64,000 nucleotides of DNA from positions 8,851 through 72,850 of the forward strand of contig DPRS01000051.1 of the NCBI GenBank assembly GCA_003537575.1. Direction: 5' to 3'. The DNA is from Oxalobacteraceae bacterium (GTDB lineage Bacteria; Pseudomonadota; Gammaproteobacteria; Burkholderiales; Burkholderiaceae_D). The notes under the pieces were generated by a model. That model was not told the DNA's origin. It ran no database searches and saw only the letters and a program-made list of their open reading frames with translations. This document shows positions 62,438 to 64,000 of the stretch, piece after piece. Both the position numbers and the translations under genes were made by a program. Every line of letters starts with the position of its first letter. The first letter of the stretch is position 1.

Positions 62438-64000
62438 TCAGACAGTGACCGGATTGGCTTTTTCCGGATTGATGCCGTACTTGGCGATCGCCTGCGCCAC
62501 CACCGATGCCGAAATGGCGCCCTCGTCGGCCAGATTCTTCAATGCCGCTACCGTAATGAAGTAGCGGTTGACCTCGAAGAATTCGCGCAGCTTGGTACGG
62601 GTGTCGGAGCGGCCGAAACCGTCGGTGCCGAGCACCTTGTAGTTGCGGCCCTTCGGCATGAAGGCGCGGATCTGCTCGGCGAAAGTGCGCATGTAATCGG
62701 TGGTCGCGATGATCGGCCCCTTGCTGCCCTGCAGCGATTGCGTCACATGCGCCACACGCGGCTGCTCTGTCGGATGCAGCATGTTCCAGCGCTCGACATC
62801 CTGGCCGTCGCGCGCCAGCAGGGTGAGCGATGGCGCCGACCAGACATCAGCGGCGATGCCCCAGTCGTTCTTCAACAGTTCGGCGGCGAAGATGGATTCG
62901 CGCAGGATGGTGCCCGAGCCCATCAGCTGCACGCGGTGCTTCAGGCCGGCCTCGCCTTCCTGCAGCAGGTACAACCCCTTGAGGATGTTTTCCTCCTGGC
63001 CTTCCTTCAGGCCCGGGTGGCTGTAGTTCTCGTTCATGATGGTGATGTAATAAAACACATCCTCCTGCTTTTCCACCATGCGCTTCAGGCCATCATGGAT
63101 GATCACCGCCACTTCGTGGGCGAAAGTCGGATCGTACGGAAGGCAGTTCGGAATGGTCGCGGCCAGCACGTGGCTGTGGCCATCCTCGTGCTGCAGGCCC
63201 TCGCCGTTCAGCGTGGTGCGGCCAGCGGTGCCGCCCATCAGGAAACCGCGCGCGCGCATGTCGCCGGCAGCCCAGGCGAGATCGCCGACGCGCTGCAGGC
63301 CGAACATCGAATAGTAGGTGAAGAACGGGATCATGATGCGGTTGTTGCTCGAATACGAGGTCGCCGCCGCAATCCACGAGCTCATCCCGCCCGCCTCGTT
63401 GATGCCTTCCTGCAGGATCTGGCCGGCCTTGTCCTCGCGGTAGTACATCACCTGGTCGCGGTCCACCGGCTCGTACAGCTGGCCCTGCTGGCTGTAGATG
63501 CCGATCTGGCGGAACAGCCCTTCCATGCCGAAGGTGCGCGATTCGTCGACCAGGATGGGCACCAGGCGCTGGCTCAGGTTAGGATCGCGCAAGAGCGTCG
63601 TGATGATGCGCACGTAGGCTTGGGTGGTCGAAATCTCGCGGCCTTCCGTAGTCGGGTCCAGCACGGCCTTGAATGCCGCCAGTTCCGGCACCGGCAATTT
63701 TTCATCCGCTTTCATGCGCCGCTGCGGCAGATAGCCGCCCAGCGCCTGGCGCCGCTCATGCAGGTACTTGATTTCCGGCGCATCGTCGGCCGGCTTGAAA
63801 AACGGGATTTCGGCCAGCTTGTCGTCCGGGATGGGAATATTGAAGCGGTCGCGCATTTCCCGCACGGCCTGGTCGTCGAGCTTCTTGGTCTGGTGCGCGG
63901 TATTGCGCGCCTCGCCCGACTTGCCCATGCCGAAGCCCTTGATGGTCTTGACCAGCAACACGGTCGGCTGGCCCTTGTGTTCGCTGGCAGCCTTGAAGGC
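62438..64000 (-). CDS. aceE: Pyruvate dehydrogenase E1 component (partial)
   Basis: The C-terminal 520 or so residues of a homodimeric-type E1, which decarboxylates pyruvate using thiamine diphosphate; the start lies beyond the right edge. The frame runs to the edge and includes GQPTVLLVKTIKGFGMG at its beginning, typical of AceE, then AHQTKKLD, YSMFGLQRVGDLAWAAGDMRARGFLMGGTAGRTTL in parts, and the C-terminal YKVLGTDGFGRSDTRTKLREFFEV. First gene of the aceE-aceF-BPH-lpdA operon. Confidence 0.96.
   Translation of the reverse strand, partial: AFKAASEHKGQPTVLLVKTIKGFGMGKSGEARNTAHQTKKLDDQAVREMRDRFNIPIPDDKLAEIPFFKPADDAPEIKYLHERRQALGGYLPQRRMKADEKLPVPELAAFKAVLDPTTEGREISTTQAYVRIITTLLRDPNLSQRLVPILVDESRTFGMEGLFRQIGIYSQQGQLYEPVDRDQVMYYREDKAGQILQEGINEAGGMSSWIAAATSYSSNNRIMIPFFTYYSMFGLQRVGDLAWAAGDMRARGFLMGGTAGRTTLNGEGLQHEDGHSHVLAATIPNCLPYDPTFAHEVAVIIHDGLKRMVEKQEDVFYYITIMNENYSHPGLKEGQEENILKGLYLLQEGEAGLKHRVQLMGSGTILRESIFAAELLKNDWGIAADVWSAPSLTLLARDGQDVERWNMLHPTEQPRVAHVTQSLQGSKGPIIATTDYMRTFAEQIRAFMPKGRNYKVLGTDGFGRSDTRTKLREFFEVNRYFITVAALKNLADEGAISASVVAQAIAKYGINPEKANPVTV

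Noticed and set aside
1..64000. Search by eye for tRNA/rRNA genes, CRISPR arrays, transposases, phage integrases and attachment sites
   Set aside because: None found; the only recombinase-named gene (Gcr) does not look like a mobile-element enzyme.

Overview
This window is chromosomal DNA of a GC-rich betaproteobacterium, most likely Burkholderiales and probably Oxalobacteraceae (Herbaspirillum-like). The lineage is inferred from gene content: a phasin and an intracellular PHB depolymerase, the parE / lytic transglycosylase / parC arrangement, a betaproteobacterial proteasome homologue (BPH) inside the pyruvate dehydrogenase operon, a 'Gcr'-type membrane protein, and a PEP-CTERM protein. I saw no rRNA, tRNA, CRISPR array, insertion sequence or prophage. 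Almost all of the window looks like conserved chromosome.

Layout. 1-2 kb: end of a peptide-type ABC transporter operon (minus strand). 2.7-9.1 kb: a compact seven-gene plus-strand operon. It encodes an AprA-like flavoprotein, an AprB-like ferredoxin, a nitrate/sulfonate-class ABC transporter (binding protein, permease, ATPase), a HEAT-repeat protein and a DUF971 protein. It looks like one uptake-plus-redox pathway whose substrate I cannot name. 9.1-12 kb: DgkA, an IclR regulator and a PBP7-like endopeptidase. 12-20 kb: phasin and PHB depolymerase, which share a candidate PhaR/PhbF operator, enclosing a molybdopterin-binding-fold protein, an EI24 membrane protein, FKBP/ACBP, a 2-hydroxyacid dehydrogenase, and ferredoxin FdxA with its likely reductase. 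20-25 kb: RsxB-like ferredoxin, endonuclease III, two small cytochromes c and Gcr. 25-33 kb: MoxR/VWA pair, then parE-transglycosylase-parC behind a promoter that overlaps a LexA-type box.

33-42 kb: aminotransferase plus RidA, the remnant of a LysE exporter beside a MocR-type regulator, htpG with a sigma-32-like promoter, a PAS-GGDEF-EAL protein with a degenerate EAL domain, and a YoaK-family membrane protein. 42-46 kb: iron-uptake pair (TonB-dependent receptor, PepSY protein) behind Fur-like sites. 46-52 kb: spermidine-synthase-like protein, orphan GspE/PilB ATPase, PEP-CTERM protein, epimerase, and a 2Fe-2S flavin reductase. 52-56 kb: an acetylornithine-type aminotransferase preceded by a candidate arginine attenuator, then a manganese catalase and a MntH transporter. 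56-58.4 kb: ECF sigma, zinc-finger anti-sigma, CpxP/CnrX-like periplasmic sensor and a small His-rich exported protein. 58.5-64 kb: pyruvate dehydrogenase operon aceE (partial)-aceF-BPH-lpdA.

The signals I would look at first are the putative transcription attenuator at 52.1-52.3 kb, the AprAB-like transport/redox operon, the LexA-type box at parE, BPH in the pdh operon, and the degenerate EAL domain.
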